Positions 45,763 through 54,840 are shown, numbered from the stretch's first letter. The stretch: 64,000 bases of DNA from Nitrospira sp. (GCA_016788885.1 JAEURX010000025.1:90374-154373); one strand, 5' to 3'. The notes: generated by a model not told the origin, from the sequence alone. Program-made: numbers and translations.

Positions 45763-45803
45763 ATGAATAGACAATGAACGGATCATGAAGAATTTCTCAT
45801 GAA
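45763..45803. promoter_or_regulatory. Helically phased ATGAA direct repeats
   Basis: ATGAA occurs four times, at 45763, 45774, 45785 and 45799, with steps of 11, 11 and 14 bp. The last two copies are both TCATGAA. About one helical turn per step, on one face, is the layout of OmpR/PhoB-family response-regulator boxes. It lies 72-112 bp upstream of the first microprotein start (minus strand), where an activator site would sit. Confidence 0.4.
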
Positions 45804-45888
45804 TCGTGTTTCAGCAAAACGCACGATGGCATGGAACCAGGGATTCGTGAGGGCCTTCACCGCGGGCAGAGGAGGCAGGGTCTTCTGT

Positions 45889-46428
45889 TTATTTGAGCGA
45901 CAACGAAATCGACCGTGCGACCTGCGTCAGTCCCCACAGCAAAAACAACCCATAGACCGTCCCGAAGAACCAGGGGAAGCTGATGGCGCGATGCGCCCAC
46001 CATTGGCGGTGTTGACGAAATGCCCACGAAGGCTCGAATGAGCACGGCTCATTGCTCTGGTCAATGATCGTTTCCCGGTGCTCGCGCAATCGATACAGCG
46101 TGCTCACCGGTTTCCGGTTGAGCCACTCAGGTCTGGTCTCGATGCCGCGCAATTGCCATTCCCACAGCGCATTCTGCCCGGAAAACCGGCCCAATACGAT
46201 CGCCATCTGCGCGCTCATGAGAATCCCGATCATGCTCAGCAAGACAATGACGATGGTAAAAGGCAGTGCCAGCGACTCCCGCGAGACGAGCAACCCGATG
46301 ACGGCGACGAAAATTGAATTGGCCGTGAGATAGTCCGACAGCATGGTGTGATAATCGCGGACACCTGACGTCCACAACGTGAGTAGGTGGTTGTAGTCGG
46401 ACTGCATGGTGTCGCGATCGTGCACCAT
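45889..46428 (-). CDS. Membrane protein of unknown function
   Basis: 179 aa with three membrane helices (YLTANSIFVAVIGLLVS near residue 30, LPFTIVIVLLSMIGILMSAQ near 52, and FPWFFGTVYGLFLLWGLTQV near 155). A conserved-looking cytoplasmic middle carries WEWQLRGIETRPEWLNRKP and a YRLREHRETI segment. The topology resembles small octameric RipA-type membrane proteins, but I am not sure. ATG 46428 lies 4 bp after the phosphorylase stop; the reading frame is open further upstream inside that gene. No partner other than the glucan genes. Confidence 0.6.
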   Translation of the reverse strand: MVHDRDTMQSDYNHLLTLWTSGVRDYHTMLSDYLTANSIFVAVIGLLVSRESLALPFTIVIVLLSMIGILMSAQMAIVLGRFSGQNALWEWQLRGIETRPEWLNRKPVSTLYRLREHRETIIDQSNEPCSFEPSWAFRQHRQWWAHRAISFPWFFGTVYGLFLLWGLTQVARSISLSLK

Positions 46429-46432
46429 ACGG

Positions 46433-48154
46433 CTAGGCTCCATTGACGGCCTGATCGACCAACCGATAGGCGTTACGCAGATACTGTCCGACCATGCGCT
46501 GCGTATTGAAAAATGCCCCGTTGATCGCAATCGTGTGTTTCATGATCTCGATGAATCTGTCCCGTTCCTTGTAGAAGCAGGGTAGCACCTGCTGTTCGAG
46601 TTTGTCGTAGAGTGCCGCGGCATGACAGGCCTCAGCCTCCTCCGATGGGGAGGTGCAGGCTTCGACCTTCTCGCCGATCGACCAACCGGTCACCCCTTCG
46701 ATATGTCCCTCGACCCACCAACCGTCCAGGACGCTCAGGCTGGGCACACCGTTCATGGCCGCTTTCATCCCACTGGTGCCGGACGCTTCCATCGGGGGCA
46801 ACGGTGTGTTCAGCCACACGTCGACCCCCGCGCACAACAGCCGGGCCAAGGTCATATCGTAATTGGCCACATAGGCGACCGAGAGTTGCCCTCGCATGGC
46901 GTGAATGCGGCGGATCATCTCCTTGCCCTCCTGATCCTGGGGATGTGCCTTGCCCGCGAACACGAACTGGATCGGACCGGCCTGCTTCGCCAATCGCTGT
47001 AGCCGCTCAACATCGTGAAACACCAGCGTCCCTCGTTTGTAGGCGGTGGCGCGGCGGGCAAAGCCGATTGTGAACACATCCCGATCGAATCCTGCGTTGG
47101 TCTCGCGATTGACCTCATCGACTAACGCCAGCTTGGCCTCCCGATGGGCGGCCCAAATTTCCGCACCGGGGATGCTGATGGCGTACCGCAGCGACAATTG
47201 ATCGTATCGCCAGTCAGGCAAATGACGGTCATACACACCTTGAAAGGCGGGGGCCGCCCAGGCCACGGCATGCACCCCATTCGTAATGGAGTGAATCGGG
47301 TAGCCGGGATAGAGCGAGTGAGAGACCTCACCATGCCGCATCGCGACGCCGTTGACGAACCGCGACCCGCGCAGCGCTAATAACGTCATGTTCAACGCCC
47401 CTTGATGTTGGCAGGCCTGGACGAGTTCACAGCGCCGTTTCCCCAAGACCTGATGCGCCAGGTCGGCAGGAAATTGATCATGACCGGCCGGCACCGGCGT
47501 ATGGGTGGTGAATACGCAATGCTCCCGCACCTTCTCGATCACCTCCGGCGGCACCGCTCCATTGCGCGGCTCCCCGCCGAGTTCCGCTTCGATCAACGCC
47601 AGCACCAGCAATGCCGCATGCCCTTCGTTGAGATGGTACCGATAGATGTGGTCATGCCCCAGGGCCTGCAACAATGCGAAGCCGCCGAAACCGAGAACCA
47701 GTTCCTGACAGAGCCGGTAGTGGGCATCGCCCCCGTACAACGAATCCGTGATGGTCCGGTCCCAGGGACTATTTTCCGGCAGATCCGTATCGAGCAGATA
47801 TACGGGAACGGCATGCTCCGACATACCGGTGACGATATGCCGCCAGGCGCGCACCTGCACCGATCGCCCTTCGATCTCAACTGAGACACGTGGCTCCAAC
47901 GGCTCCGCAAAATCATTGATCGCCCAGGCCACCGGTTCCTCGGTCTGCCAGCCCGCCCGATCGAGCCGCTGATAGAAATAGCCGCGCCGGTGCAGCAGGG
48001 TGACGCCGACCATCGGGACGCCCAGGTCGGCGGCGGAGCGAATCGTATCGCCGGCCAGGATACCCAAGCCGCCCGCGTAGGTCGGCATCAATGGGTTGAG
48101 GCCGATCTCCATCGAAAAATACGCGACCAGCGCATTGCAGCCGTGACGGATCAT
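46433..48154 (-). CDS. glgP: Alpha-glucan (glycogen) phosphorylase, short form
   Basis: 573-aa GT35 phosphorylase that releases glucose-1-phosphate from alpha-1,4-glucan. PLP-lysine motif: PPMEASGTSGMKAAMNGVP near residue 480. Other sites: YFSMEIGLNPLMPTYAGGLGILAGD at the N-terminus, YHLNEGHAALL, FTTHTPVPAGHDQF and ITNGVHAVAW. It belongs to the compact alpha-glucan family (about 570 aa against 800+ for E. coli/animal types). ATG overlaps the TreT stop (ATGA). Linked translation with the trehalose gene suggests joint control of storage sugar use. Confidence 0.92.
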   Translation of the reverse strand: MIRHGCNALVAYFSMEIGLNPLMPTYAGGLGILAGDTIRSAADLGVPMVGVTLLHRRGYFYQRLDRAGWQTEEPVAWAINDFAEPLEPRVSVEIEGRSVQVRAWRHIVTGMSEHAVPVYLLDTDLPENSPWDRTITDSLYGGDAHYRLCQELVLGFGGFALLQALGHDHIYRYHLNEGHAALLVLALIEAELGGEPRNGAVPPEVIEKVREHCVFTTHTPVPAGHDQFPADLAHQVLGKRRCELVQACQHQGALNMTLLALRGSRFVNGVAMRHGEVSHSLYPGYPIHSITNGVHAVAWAAPAFQGVYDRHLPDWRYDQLSLRYAISIPGAEIWAAHREAKLALVDEVNRETNAGFDRDVFTIGFARRATAYKRGTLVFHDVERLQRLAKQAGPIQFVFAGKAHPQDQEGKEMIRRIHAMRGQLSVAYVANYDMTLARLLCAGVDVWLNTPLPPMEASGTSGMKAAMNGVPSLSVLDGWWVEGHIEGVTGWSIGEKVEACTSPSEEAEACHAAALYDKLEQQVLPCFYKERDRFIEIMKHTIAINGAFFNTQRMVGQYLRNAYRLVDQAVNGA

Positions 48155-49425
48155 GCGCTCTCCAACACCTGATGAATCAGCCGCAACTCGTCCCGCACCA
48201 GACGCGGCATCAGAAAATGTTGGCGGACATGCTCGCGCCCGGCCCGCCCGAACTCCCCACGCTCACCCGGGTGCCGGAGCAGATAGAGCGCCCGCTCTGC
48301 GCAGGCCTCTGCGCTCATGACGAGATTCTTGTGGAAGGGCTCGGGAAACTGCATCGGAATGCCGCCCGTGTTGCCGGCAACCACCGGCTTTTCTTTCCAC
48401 AGGGCCTCTGACACCACCAACCCGAACCCTTCCCGCAGTGATTTTTGAATCACGACATCAGAGCTGCGTTGAAAGGCATTCACCTCCATGCTTCCCACGC
48501 CGGACAGGTTTGTGAACACAAACAAATCAGGATCGTTCGCGGCTTCCTCTTCCACCCGATCCAGAATCTCCCACCCTTCCGGGTCGTCCCCGGCCATGGC
48601 GCCGATGAGCACTAATTGCACTGCGGGAAGGTCCTCTTTGACCAGGCGATAGGCATGCACCACGCCGAGCGGATCCTTCCAAGGATCAAAGCGAGAGACT
48701 TGCAGAAGCAACGGCCTGACCGGATCCACACCGGAATCCGCAATGACGCGGCGGCACAGATCGGCCGGCAACTCCATGTTCTTGGTCGCCAGCGGATCGA
48801 TGGCGGGTGCGATGAACGCGATGCGCTTGGACGCCAGTTGCGGCAGCACGAATTGGTCCATCGTGAACACGACCGCCTCGTACTCTTCCAAGAAGGGACG
48901 CAAAAAATGGCTGACATCTTTGTCCGGTGCCGAACTGTCGATGTGACAACGCCAAATCCATTTGGCGCCGCGCGAGCCCGCGAAATGTCGAATGGCCGCC
49001 GGCTGCGGATCGTGCACGATGTACAGATCGTAGTCGTTGCCGAGCGCCTTCGCACTCCGCTCGTTGACCTTGAGGTAGCGGTCCTGCTCGGCCTTTCCCA
49101 GTCCGTAGTGGCCGCCCTGCAGTGCGTTATGAAACGCCTTGGTGATGGCAAAAAAATCCGGTTCCCCGTGAATCAAGCGCCAGTCGGCCTGCACACCGAG
49201 CGCCTGCAACATCGGAATGTAGCGCGCCAACAGCTCCGCCACTCCCCCGCCAGCGGCCGTCGAATTCACATGACAAATCCTGATGCCCTTCAAACTTTTG
49301 GCGAGTGTCGTCAGTTCCTCATACATCGCTTCGCTGAGGAGACTTCGATAGCCGCCCAGATTGGCCTGCATCGCCCCACAGCGGCGACCGACCCCCACTT
49401 TCGGTAACTGCGTCTGGATCTCCAT
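48151..49425 (-). CDS. treT: Trehalose synthase, retaining glycosyltransferase 4 (TreT-like)
   Basis: 424-aa GT-B glycosyltransferase that makes trehalose from an NDP-glucose and glucose. N-terminal fold: ICHVNSTAAGGGVAELLARY near residue 50, WRLIHGEPDFFAITKAFHNALQG near 80, IVHDPQPAAI near 130, then RCHIDSSAP. C-terminal nucleotide-binding part: LLQVSRFDPWKDPLGVV near 230, and SLREGFGLVVSEALWKEKPVV near 340 with the E-x7-E region. ATG 49425 is used; 98 upstream codons are shadow. Its stop overlaps glgP. Trehalose acts as osmolyte and stress protectant. Confidence 0.9.
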   Translation of the reverse strand: MEIQTQLPKVGVGRRCGAMQANLGGYRSLLSEAMYEELTTLAKSLKGIRICHVNSTAAGGGVAELLARYIPMLQALGVQADWRLIHGEPDFFAITKAFHNALQGGHYGLGKAEQDRYLKVNERSAKALGNDYDLYIVHDPQPAAIRHFAGSRGAKWIWRCHIDSSAPDKDVSHFLRPFLEEYEAVVFTMDQFVLPQLASKRIAFIAPAIDPLATKNMELPADLCRRVIADSGVDPVRPLLLQVSRFDPWKDPLGVVHAYRLVKEDLPAVQLVLIGAMAGDDPEGWEILDRVEEEAANDPDLFVFTNLSGVGSMEVNAFQRSSDVVIQKSLREGFGLVVSEALWKEKPVVAGNTGGIPMQFPEPFHKNLVMSAEACAERALYLLRHPGERGEFGRAGREHVRQHFLMPRLVRDELRLIHQVLESA

Positions 49426-49454
49426 TCCTCCTGCATCTCCTTCATCTGCGACTC

Positions 49455-49958
49455 TTATCCGAACGTCGCCCGCACCCACGCTCCGAGATAATGTGTGATC
49501 GCCACGACACTGAGTCCGATGAGCACGTGCTCGCCGATGACTTTCCAGGGAGGCACCCGTTGTGCCCGCGCAAGCGCATAACTCAGCACGGCCAACAGAG
49601 ACAGGCCCCAGATCAAGCTGACGACAACGGCCGCATCCAGCGGCATGAACAGGACCGGGACGGCAAAGGTTCCGGCGATGACGAACTTCGCGGCGAACGT
49701 CGCGGCCGTGGAAGCCCAAATGTCATGGGTGTTGCCATGGTTTTTCGATTCTTCGGCCACATGGATCCCTAAGGCATCCGACATGGCGTCGGCCACCGCA
49801 ATCGTGAGGATGCCTCCCAGGACCGCGGGCATGGAATGCGTCCCCGCGTGCAACCCCACCATCAACCCCAGGGTCGTGATCACCCCGGACGTGAGCCCGA
49901 AACTAAACCCGATTTTCAGCGCGGTCCGCATGCCCGATACCGTCTCCTCACGAACCAT
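49455..49958 (-). CDS. VIT1/CCC1-family membrane transporter
   Basis: 167-aa integral membrane protein with the CCC1/VIT pattern: IGFSFGLTSGVITTLGLMVGLHAGT near residue 15, then AVADAMSDALGIHVAEESKN near 55, the segment that in VIT1 carries metal-coupling Asp/Glu. Three more helices follow (FVIAGTFAVPVLFM, AAVVVSLIWGLSLLAVLSYAL, IGLSVVAITHYLGAWV). Iron or manganese export/storage is the family role. The start at 49958 is chosen for the helix-proximal Met; upstream codons are Arg-rich. It stands alone between treT and the Mla operon. Confidence 0.78.
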   Translation of the reverse strand: MVREETVSGMRTALKIGFSFGLTSGVITTLGLMVGLHAGTHSMPAVLGGILTIAVADAMSDALGIHVAEESKNHGNTHDIWASTAATFAAKFVIAGTFAVPVLFMPLDAAVVVSLIWGLSLLAVLSYALARAQRVPPWKVIGEHVLIGLSVVAITHYLGAWVRATFG

Positions 49959-49992
49959 CCGGCGCCATCCCCGCCAGCAGCGGGACGGCCGG

Positions 49993-50640
49993 TCAACAGA
50001 CCTCCTTTCCCGCTTCGCGTAGACAGCCCGCAATCCAGTGATTGACCTCGGCCAGCACCGCGCTCACCGCGCGGTTCGCCGCCAACACCCCGCCATACGC
50101 ATCCTCACTGGGAGCCGGTTCCAGCCTGTCGAAACTTCTGGCCCCCACCACGCGCTGCGTCTTCACGTCGGTCAGTTGCGCCCGCAACCGCACCCGACTG
50201 TGGCTCGGCCGCTGTACGAACTCCTGTTGGACCACCACTCCCGACACATCCAGTTGATGGTCGGCACGGAGGGCCGAGGGCATGGGGACGACCACACGCC
50301 AGGTTCCCGACTGCTCCAGAGATCGAATGAGTAACGGCGCCAACATCCTGGAAGGGGCGTCAACCCAGAAATGGCTGGCGTAATAACTCACTTCCGACGG
50401 CCGCTGCAGAAACGCCATACGCGGTTGCTCGAATCCCGCCGCAGCCTGCGGCACACCGACCAGCAACACGCCCTGCGCATTGACTCGCGAAAACGGCGTC
50501 CCACGTTCGCGATCGGCCTCTTCCATCGTCAACACAAACGTATGGACCGGACTGTCCGTCGATTGAGGCAGCACACACGCCGTCAACATGCAGAGGGCCA
50601 GACCCAGCAACAGCCTGCTCAGCGCATGACAATCGCCCAC
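49993..50640 (-). CDS. ABC-type transport auxiliary lipoprotein (PqiC/LpqN-like)
   Basis: 215-aa lipoprotein: GTG at 50640 with GAAGGGAG before it, signal LSRLLLGLALCMLTAC with the lipid-modified Cys. The mature domain has VHTFVLTMEE near residue 45, then LVGVPQAAAGFEQPRMAFLQRPSEVSYYASHFWVDAPSRMLAPLLIRSL, a match to the ABC-transport auxiliary component found next to MCE operons. SHSRVRLRAQLTDVKT and LAEVNHWIAG complete it. It lies 10 bp after the MCE gene stop. It helps an Mla/Pqi lipid transporter at the outer membrane. Confidence 0.85.
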   Translation of the reverse strand: MGDCHALSRLLLGLALCMLTACVLPQSTDSPVHTFVLTMEEADRERGTPFSRVNAQGVLLVGVPQAAAGFEQPRMAFLQRPSEVSYYASHFWVDAPSRMLAPLLIRSLEQSGTWRVVVPMPSALRADHQLDVSGVVVQQEFVQRPSHSRVRLRAQLTDVKTQRVVGARSFDRLEPAPSEDAYGGVLAANRAVSAVLAEVNHWIAGCLREAGKEVC

Positions 50641-50650
50641 GATGCTCCCT

Positions 50651-51613
50651 TCACTCTCCCGGCCCCTTGGACTGAGACGAACGACCAAGCACCAGCACAT
50701 TTGGTTGCCGTTCAACTTGTTGGGCCACTCGATTCAGGGTGGCGGTCAGCTGTCGCAACTCGGTGACGAGCAGCCCCGCATCGGCTAGGGTCTGCTGAGT
50801 AAACTGCTCGACGCCGGACTTGCTGGCGCCGACCATCTCGCCGAGCGAACGACCGGTGCGCGACCATTCCTCCGTCAACTGTTGGAGCCCGGCGGCACTC
50901 TTGTTGATACGGTCGAGTACGGCCGGCAGCTGCGTTCCGAGTCGTTCCGTGACGTTCGCCGCCCGCTCGGCCGCTTGTGCCGCGCCTTGTAGGCCGTGGT
51001 CTACCTGGCTGCTGCGAGCCGCCAACACCTTGGTCAGCTCAGCCAGATCTTTGAGCACTTGCCTGACCAGCGTACGATGCTCTTCGTCCACCATCAAGGA
51101 GGCATTCTGAGCCAAACCGTTGAGCTGTGCCACGAGCGTGGCCACGCCCTGATCGGACAATAATTTCGCCAGGGTCCCGTCCAATCGCCCCAACAGCGAC
51201 GGCACGCTCTTGATGACCGGATACACCTGCCCGGCCGCGGGTGACAGCGGTGGGGCCTCCCGAGTTCCCCCCGTCAGATTGAGCGTCACCAACCCCGTGA
51301 GGCCCTGCGTCACCAACACCGCCTGCGTGTCGGTCTTGACCGGCGTCCCGCCGACGATATTCAACGTGATCCGTACCTCTTCCGGATTCTCCGGATTCAG
51401 GACCACTTCTTTCACCCGCCCGACGTCGACTCCGCGATACTTGACGGTCGAATCCACGCTGAGCCCGGCCACCGACTCCCTGGTATAGACATCATAGCGA
51501 TCATAGATGCCGCGGTAGTCCGTCTTCCCCAGCCAGAAAATCGCCCCCAGCACCGTGAATCCCAGCAACAGCACGAATGCACCGACCACGATATAGTTGA
51601 CCTTCGGTTCCAT
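50651..51613 (-). CDS. MCE-family lipid-transport protein (MlaD-like)
   Basis: 320-aa periplasmic hexamer-forming subunit anchored by one helix (YIVVGAFVLLLGFTVLGAIFWL). The MCE domain follows (SVAGLSVDSTVKYRGVDVGRVKEVVL, VRITLNIVGG, VTQGLTGLVTLNLTGG, residues 38-125). The rest is a long helical region (KLLSDQGVATLVAQLNGLAQ, SRTGRSLGEMVGASKSGVEQF) that probably forms a coiled coil, longer than in E. coli MlaD (183 aa). ATG 51613 is behind GAGAGGTG. It lies between the ATPase gene and the lipoprotein gene with about 10-bp gaps. Confidence 0.9.
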   Translation of the reverse strand: MEPKVNYIVVGAFVLLLGFTVLGAIFWLGKTDYRGIYDRYDVYTRESVAGLSVDSTVKYRGVDVGRVKEVVLNPENPEEVRITLNIVGGTPVKTDTQAVLVTQGLTGLVTLNLTGGTREAPPLSPAAGQVYPVIKSVPSLLGRLDGTLAKLLSDQGVATLVAQLNGLAQNASLMVDEEHRTLVRQVLKDLAELTKVLAARSSQVDHGLQGAAQAAERAANVTERLGTQLPAVLDRINKSAAGLQQLTEEWSRTGRSLGEMVGASKSGVEQFTQQTLADAGLLVTELRQLTATLNRVAQQVERQPNVLVLGRSSQSKGPGE

Positions 51614-51623
51614 CCGGCACCTC

Positions 51624-52430
51624 TCACTCCCGATGCGGCGCAGCTCCCGCATGGTTCAGCAGCGCAGCCCGCCCTCGCGGGCCATGGAAGTAGCTCCGAA
51701 TGACGGGATCGTCCGACGCCGCGAGCGCCTCCATCGTACCCAGTCCCAACACCCGGCCTTCGCCCAGGACTGCCACCCGATCGGCAATGCGCCACAACGA
51801 ATCGAGATCGTGTGTCACCATCACAACGGTGAGCCCCAACAATCGTTTGAGCTCGAGCACGAGATCGTCGAACCCCGCCGCGATCATCGGATCAAGTCCG
51901 GCGGTCGGTTCGTCGAGAAACAACAGCTCGGGGTCCATGACGATGGCACGGGCCAGCGCGGCGCGGCGACGCATCCCACCGCTGAGTTCACTTGGAAATT
52001 TCAGCGCGCTGTCGGGAGGAAGCCCGACCAGGGCGATTTTTAATGCCACAATCTCGCGAATGAGCCCGCCGCTCAGTGACGTATGTTCCTTCAGGGGGAC
52101 GGCGACGTTGTCGGCCAGCGTCATGGAGCTGAACAAGGCCCCATGCTGAAACATCACGCCGAACCGCCGATGGAGCGGAGATCCGTCCGGCTGTTCCAGT
52201 TCGAGGCTGTTGACGCCCAGGAGGCGAATGCTCCCGGTCGTGGGAGTCAACAGGCCGATGATCTCCCGCAAGAGCGTCGACTTCCCGCATCCGTTTCCGC
52301 CCGCAATGGCGAACACCTCGCCTCGCAAGACCGTGAGGCTCACATCCTCATGCACGACCGCCGGACCGAACCGGGTGGACACATGGCTCACCTCGATCAC
52401 GGGAGGGTCAGTGTGCGCGGCTCCAGACAT
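51624..52430 (-). CDS. ABC transporter ATPase (MlaF-like)
   Basis: 268-aa ATPase of the lipid importer. Walker A is IAGGNGCGKSTLLREI near residue 45, then Q-loop VMFQHGALF near 85, signature ELSGGMRRRAALARA near 145, Walker B LLFLDEPTAGLDP near 167, and switch VTHDLDSLW. The Walker A GGNGCGKST is close to the usual G(S/P)NGxGKST. The frame continues 38 codons upstream, with a second Met at 52475, but no better site; 52430 is chosen by domain length. It follows the permease stop by 80 bp. Confidence 0.9.
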   Translation of the reverse strand: MSGAAHTDPPVIEVSHVSTRFGPAVVHEDVSLTVLRGEVFAIAGGNGCGKSTLLREIIGLLTPTTGSIRLLGVNSLELEQPDGSPLHRRFGVMFQHGALFSSMTLADNVAVPLKEHTSLSGGLIREIVALKIALVGLPPDSALKFPSELSGGMRRRAALARAIVMDPELLFLDEPTAGLDPMIAAGFDDLVLELKRLLGLTVVMVTHDLDSLWRIADRVAVLGEGRVLGLGTMEALAASDDPVIRSYFHGPRGRAALLNHAGAAPHRE

Positions 52431-52510
52431 GACACCCGTCACTTCCCAAGGTTCGGTCGGTCCTGACGAACGCATCGGCTGCCGCTGCAGGTCTTCATGA
52501 GGGATCCGGC

Positions 52511-53650
52511 CTACAGGCTCCACCAGTTCAACAGAATGCTGCACATCGCGTCGAAAATGATCACCAGAAAAATGCTCTGCACGACGCTGATCGTGGTGTG
52601 TCGTCCCACGTCATCCACTCCGCCTCGAATCTGAAAGCCCTGATAACAGCCGACCAGCGCAATGATGACGGCAAAACACGGCGCCTTCCCGATCCCGATG
52701 AGGAAATGCCGCAATGCGACCGCTTCTTCGAAACGCGCGAGGAAGGCGGTGAACCCGACGTTCAGCTGACTCGAGGCGATCAACATCCCCCCGAACACCC
52801 CTAAGACATCGGCATACACCGTCAGCAGCGGCAGTGCGACGACCAAGGCCAGCACCCGCGGGAGTACCAGCAATTCGATCGGCGAGAGCCCGAAGGTCTG
52901 AAGCGCATCCAGCTCTTCCGTCACCTTCATCGTGCCGATCTGCGCCGCATACGCAGACCCCGACCGCCCGGCAATCAAGATCGCCGCGATCAGCGGAGCA
53001 ATTTCTCGCAACAGCGAGATGCCCACCAGGTCCACGATGAAAATATTGGTCCCGAACTTTCGCAGCTGTTCGGCCCCCTGGTACGCAATCACTACGCCGA
53101 TCAAGAACGTCAACAGGCCGGTGATCGGCAGGGCGTTCACCCCGTCGAGCCGAAGACTGTTCAAACCGCTGCGCCAACGCATGCGGGACGGCGACAAGAG
53201 CAGGTGCAGGAGCGCGACCGACGTCCGGCCGACAAATTCCAATCCTCGCAGCACCCGCGTCGCGGATCGACGCAGAACCGTGGTGACCCATCGCGTCCCG
53301 TCAGGCCGCGCAGCCACATGAGCCATCATGACGCTCCAATTGGCCGATACCAGGCTCATCAGTTGCAGATACTCAGTCCGCAGTCCCTCGACCGTCACCT
53401 CACAACCACGGTGACGCGCGGCCATCACGGCGCGTGACAACACCACCGCCCCGCCGGTGTCGAAGGCGGCAATGCCACTCCCCTCGAACCGGAACGACCC
53501 GCCTTCGGGCCAATCCATGACCGCGAGGATCCGTTCGGCCGGAGCTACCGCAGACATTGTCCACGAGCCCTGACAACGCAGCGTGCGCCCCTCCACCAAC
53601 GTGACCGCAGCCGGCTGTTCTCCGGGATCAAATGTCGATCGACGCCTCAT
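52511..53650 (-). CDS. STAS-MlaE fused ABC lipid permease
   Basis: 379-aa permease. Residues 1-130 look like a STAS-type domain (FDPGEQPAAVTLVEGRTL, FDTGGAVVLSRAVM). From about 150 it is the MlaE membrane domain: GVNALPITGLLTFLIGVVIAYQGAEQL, VDLVGISLLREIAPLIAAILIAGRSGSAYAAQIGTMKVTEELDAL, then ELLVLPRVLALVVALPLLTVYADVLGVFGG and VDDVGRHTT near the end. The STAS fusion is common outside enterobacteria. Start 53650 follows a weak ribosome-binding site. The MCE, ATPase and lipoprotein genes follow, while the MlaC-type gene is at the other end of the window. Confidence 0.9.
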   Translation of the reverse strand: MRRRSTFDPGEQPAAVTLVEGRTLRCQGSWTMSAVAPAERILAVMDWPEGGSFRFEGSGIAAFDTGGAVVLSRAVMAARHRGCEVTVEGLRTEYLQLMSLVSANWSVMMAHVAARPDGTRWVTTVLRRSATRVLRGLEFVGRTSVALLHLLLSPSRMRWRSGLNSLRLDGVNALPITGLLTFLIGVVIAYQGAEQLRKFGTNIFIVDLVGISLLREIAPLIAAILIAGRSGSAYAAQIGTMKVTEELDALQTFGLSPIELLVLPRVLALVVALPLLTVYADVLGVFGGMLIASSQLNVGFTAFLARFEEAVALRHFLIGIGKAPCFAVIIALVGCYQGFQIRGGVDDVGRHTTISVVQSIFLVIIFDAMCSILLNWWSL

Positions 53651-53670
53651 GGTGTCTTGTGCTTCGCCCG

Positions 53671-54840
53671 TCAGACCTGCTGCTGTTCCCGCAACCCGGC
53701 AATCAGTTCCTTCTTCGCCATCAGCAACGCCCCCAGCCCGAAAAGCACCGTGCCCAGCGTAATCAGACCTCCGACCACCGGCACCAGAGAGAGCAACGAA
53801 TAGACTACGAGCCCCACCGTAAACGCTCGAGCCAGGGATGTCGACTCGTCCTTGTGGCGAAGCAGCCATTGCCCTGCCCACGTCATGGTGTAGATGCGCG
53901 CCAGGTACACCGTCACCCCGTACAAGGCCAACAGAATCACGCCGACCGGCAACGCCAGCAGCGTCACCACTAAACTCACAGCAGCCACCGGCGTCACGAC
54001 CAACACCACACCGCCCACCCCCAAAGAGACTCCCGGCTGATCCCGCAGTATTGCCGTGACTCGTCGTGAAAAAACGGGATAGACTCGGAGCAGGATCAAC
54101 CCCAGTATCAACGTCGACAAGAAACTGACGACGGCGGCCAGCACTCGCGCCCCAACGACTCCCTGACGAGCTCGTTCAAGGCTCCAGCCGTCAGGTAACG
54201 GGCGGCTGGTGATGGGGCCGCGCACGGTGGCGTGCTCATCGATAGATGGAGCTGCGTCCCCCCAATACCGTAACCGACCGCCGACAGAAGCCTTCGAGGT
54301 CAGACGGACGGACTCTGCCGCGACGATACAATCCCGCGCGATCGCATTGGACAGCGTCGCCTTCCATGCGCCGACCCGTACATCACGACCGACCGGGCCC
54401 TCCAGCTGGACATGCCCTCCGCCCACGATGAGGTTCTCGCGGACCTTCGCTGTTTCGGTGAGATGAAGATCCACACCGGCAAGCGTGGCATTTCTCCCGA
54501 TAGTGCCGCTGACCGTGACTTGTGCACCCATGACGCGCGCATCCTGCGCGACCGTGCCAGACACGAACACTTTCGCCCCGGCGACGATCACATCCCCATT
54601 GACCACACCATCGACCGTGATCTCGCCACCGGCCGCGTAGAGATCGCCGTTGACGATCCCTGAAATTTCCACGTGGGGCCCGAAGGCAAAATAGTCACCC
54701 TGCACGACCTGCCCCGCCTGCAACACCGCTCGATCACCCAGCGGCGATCGAGCGACAGAGTCCTCGGCGAAGACCGCGGGCGAGGCCACCCAGAGGAACA
54801 GGAGCACGACAGCCCAACCGATGGTATCCCTCGTGTTCAT
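53671..54840 (-). CDS. Polymer-forming (bactofilin-like) exported/membrane protein
   Basis: 389-aa protein with a signal peptide (IGWAVVLLFLWVASPAVFA). A beta-helix-like part (about residues 35-190) has repeated short-strand motifs such as EISGIVNGDLYAAGGEITVDG, VNGDVIVAGAKVFVSG and VTVSGTIGRNATL, the pattern of bactofilin/DUF583 domains. The C-terminal 200 residues hold several membrane helices (VLAAVVSFLSTLILGLILL, GGVVLVVTPVAAVSLVVTL, LVVYSLLSLVPVVGGLITL). A periplasmic polymer domain tied to a membrane domain is unusual. It overlaps the DUF2231 gene by 4 bp. Confidence 0.8.
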   Translation of the reverse strand: MNTRDTIGWAVVLLFLWVASPAVFAEDSVARSPLGDRAVLQAGQVVQGDYFAFGPHVEISGIVNGDLYAAGGEITVDGVVNGDVIVAGAKVFVSGTVAQDARVMGAQVTVSGTIGRNATLAGVDLHLTETAKVRENLIVGGGHVQLEGPVGRDVRVGAWKATLSNAIARDCIVAAESVRLTSKASVGGRLRYWGDAAPSIDEHATVRGPITSRPLPDGWSLERARQGVVGARVLAAVVSFLSTLILGLILLRVYPVFSRRVTAILRDQPGVSLGVGGVVLVVTPVAAVSLVVTLLALPVGVILLALYGVTVYLARIYTMTWAGQWLLRHKDESTSLARAFTVGLVVYSLLSLVPVVGGLITLGTVLFGLGALLMAKKELIAGLREQQQV

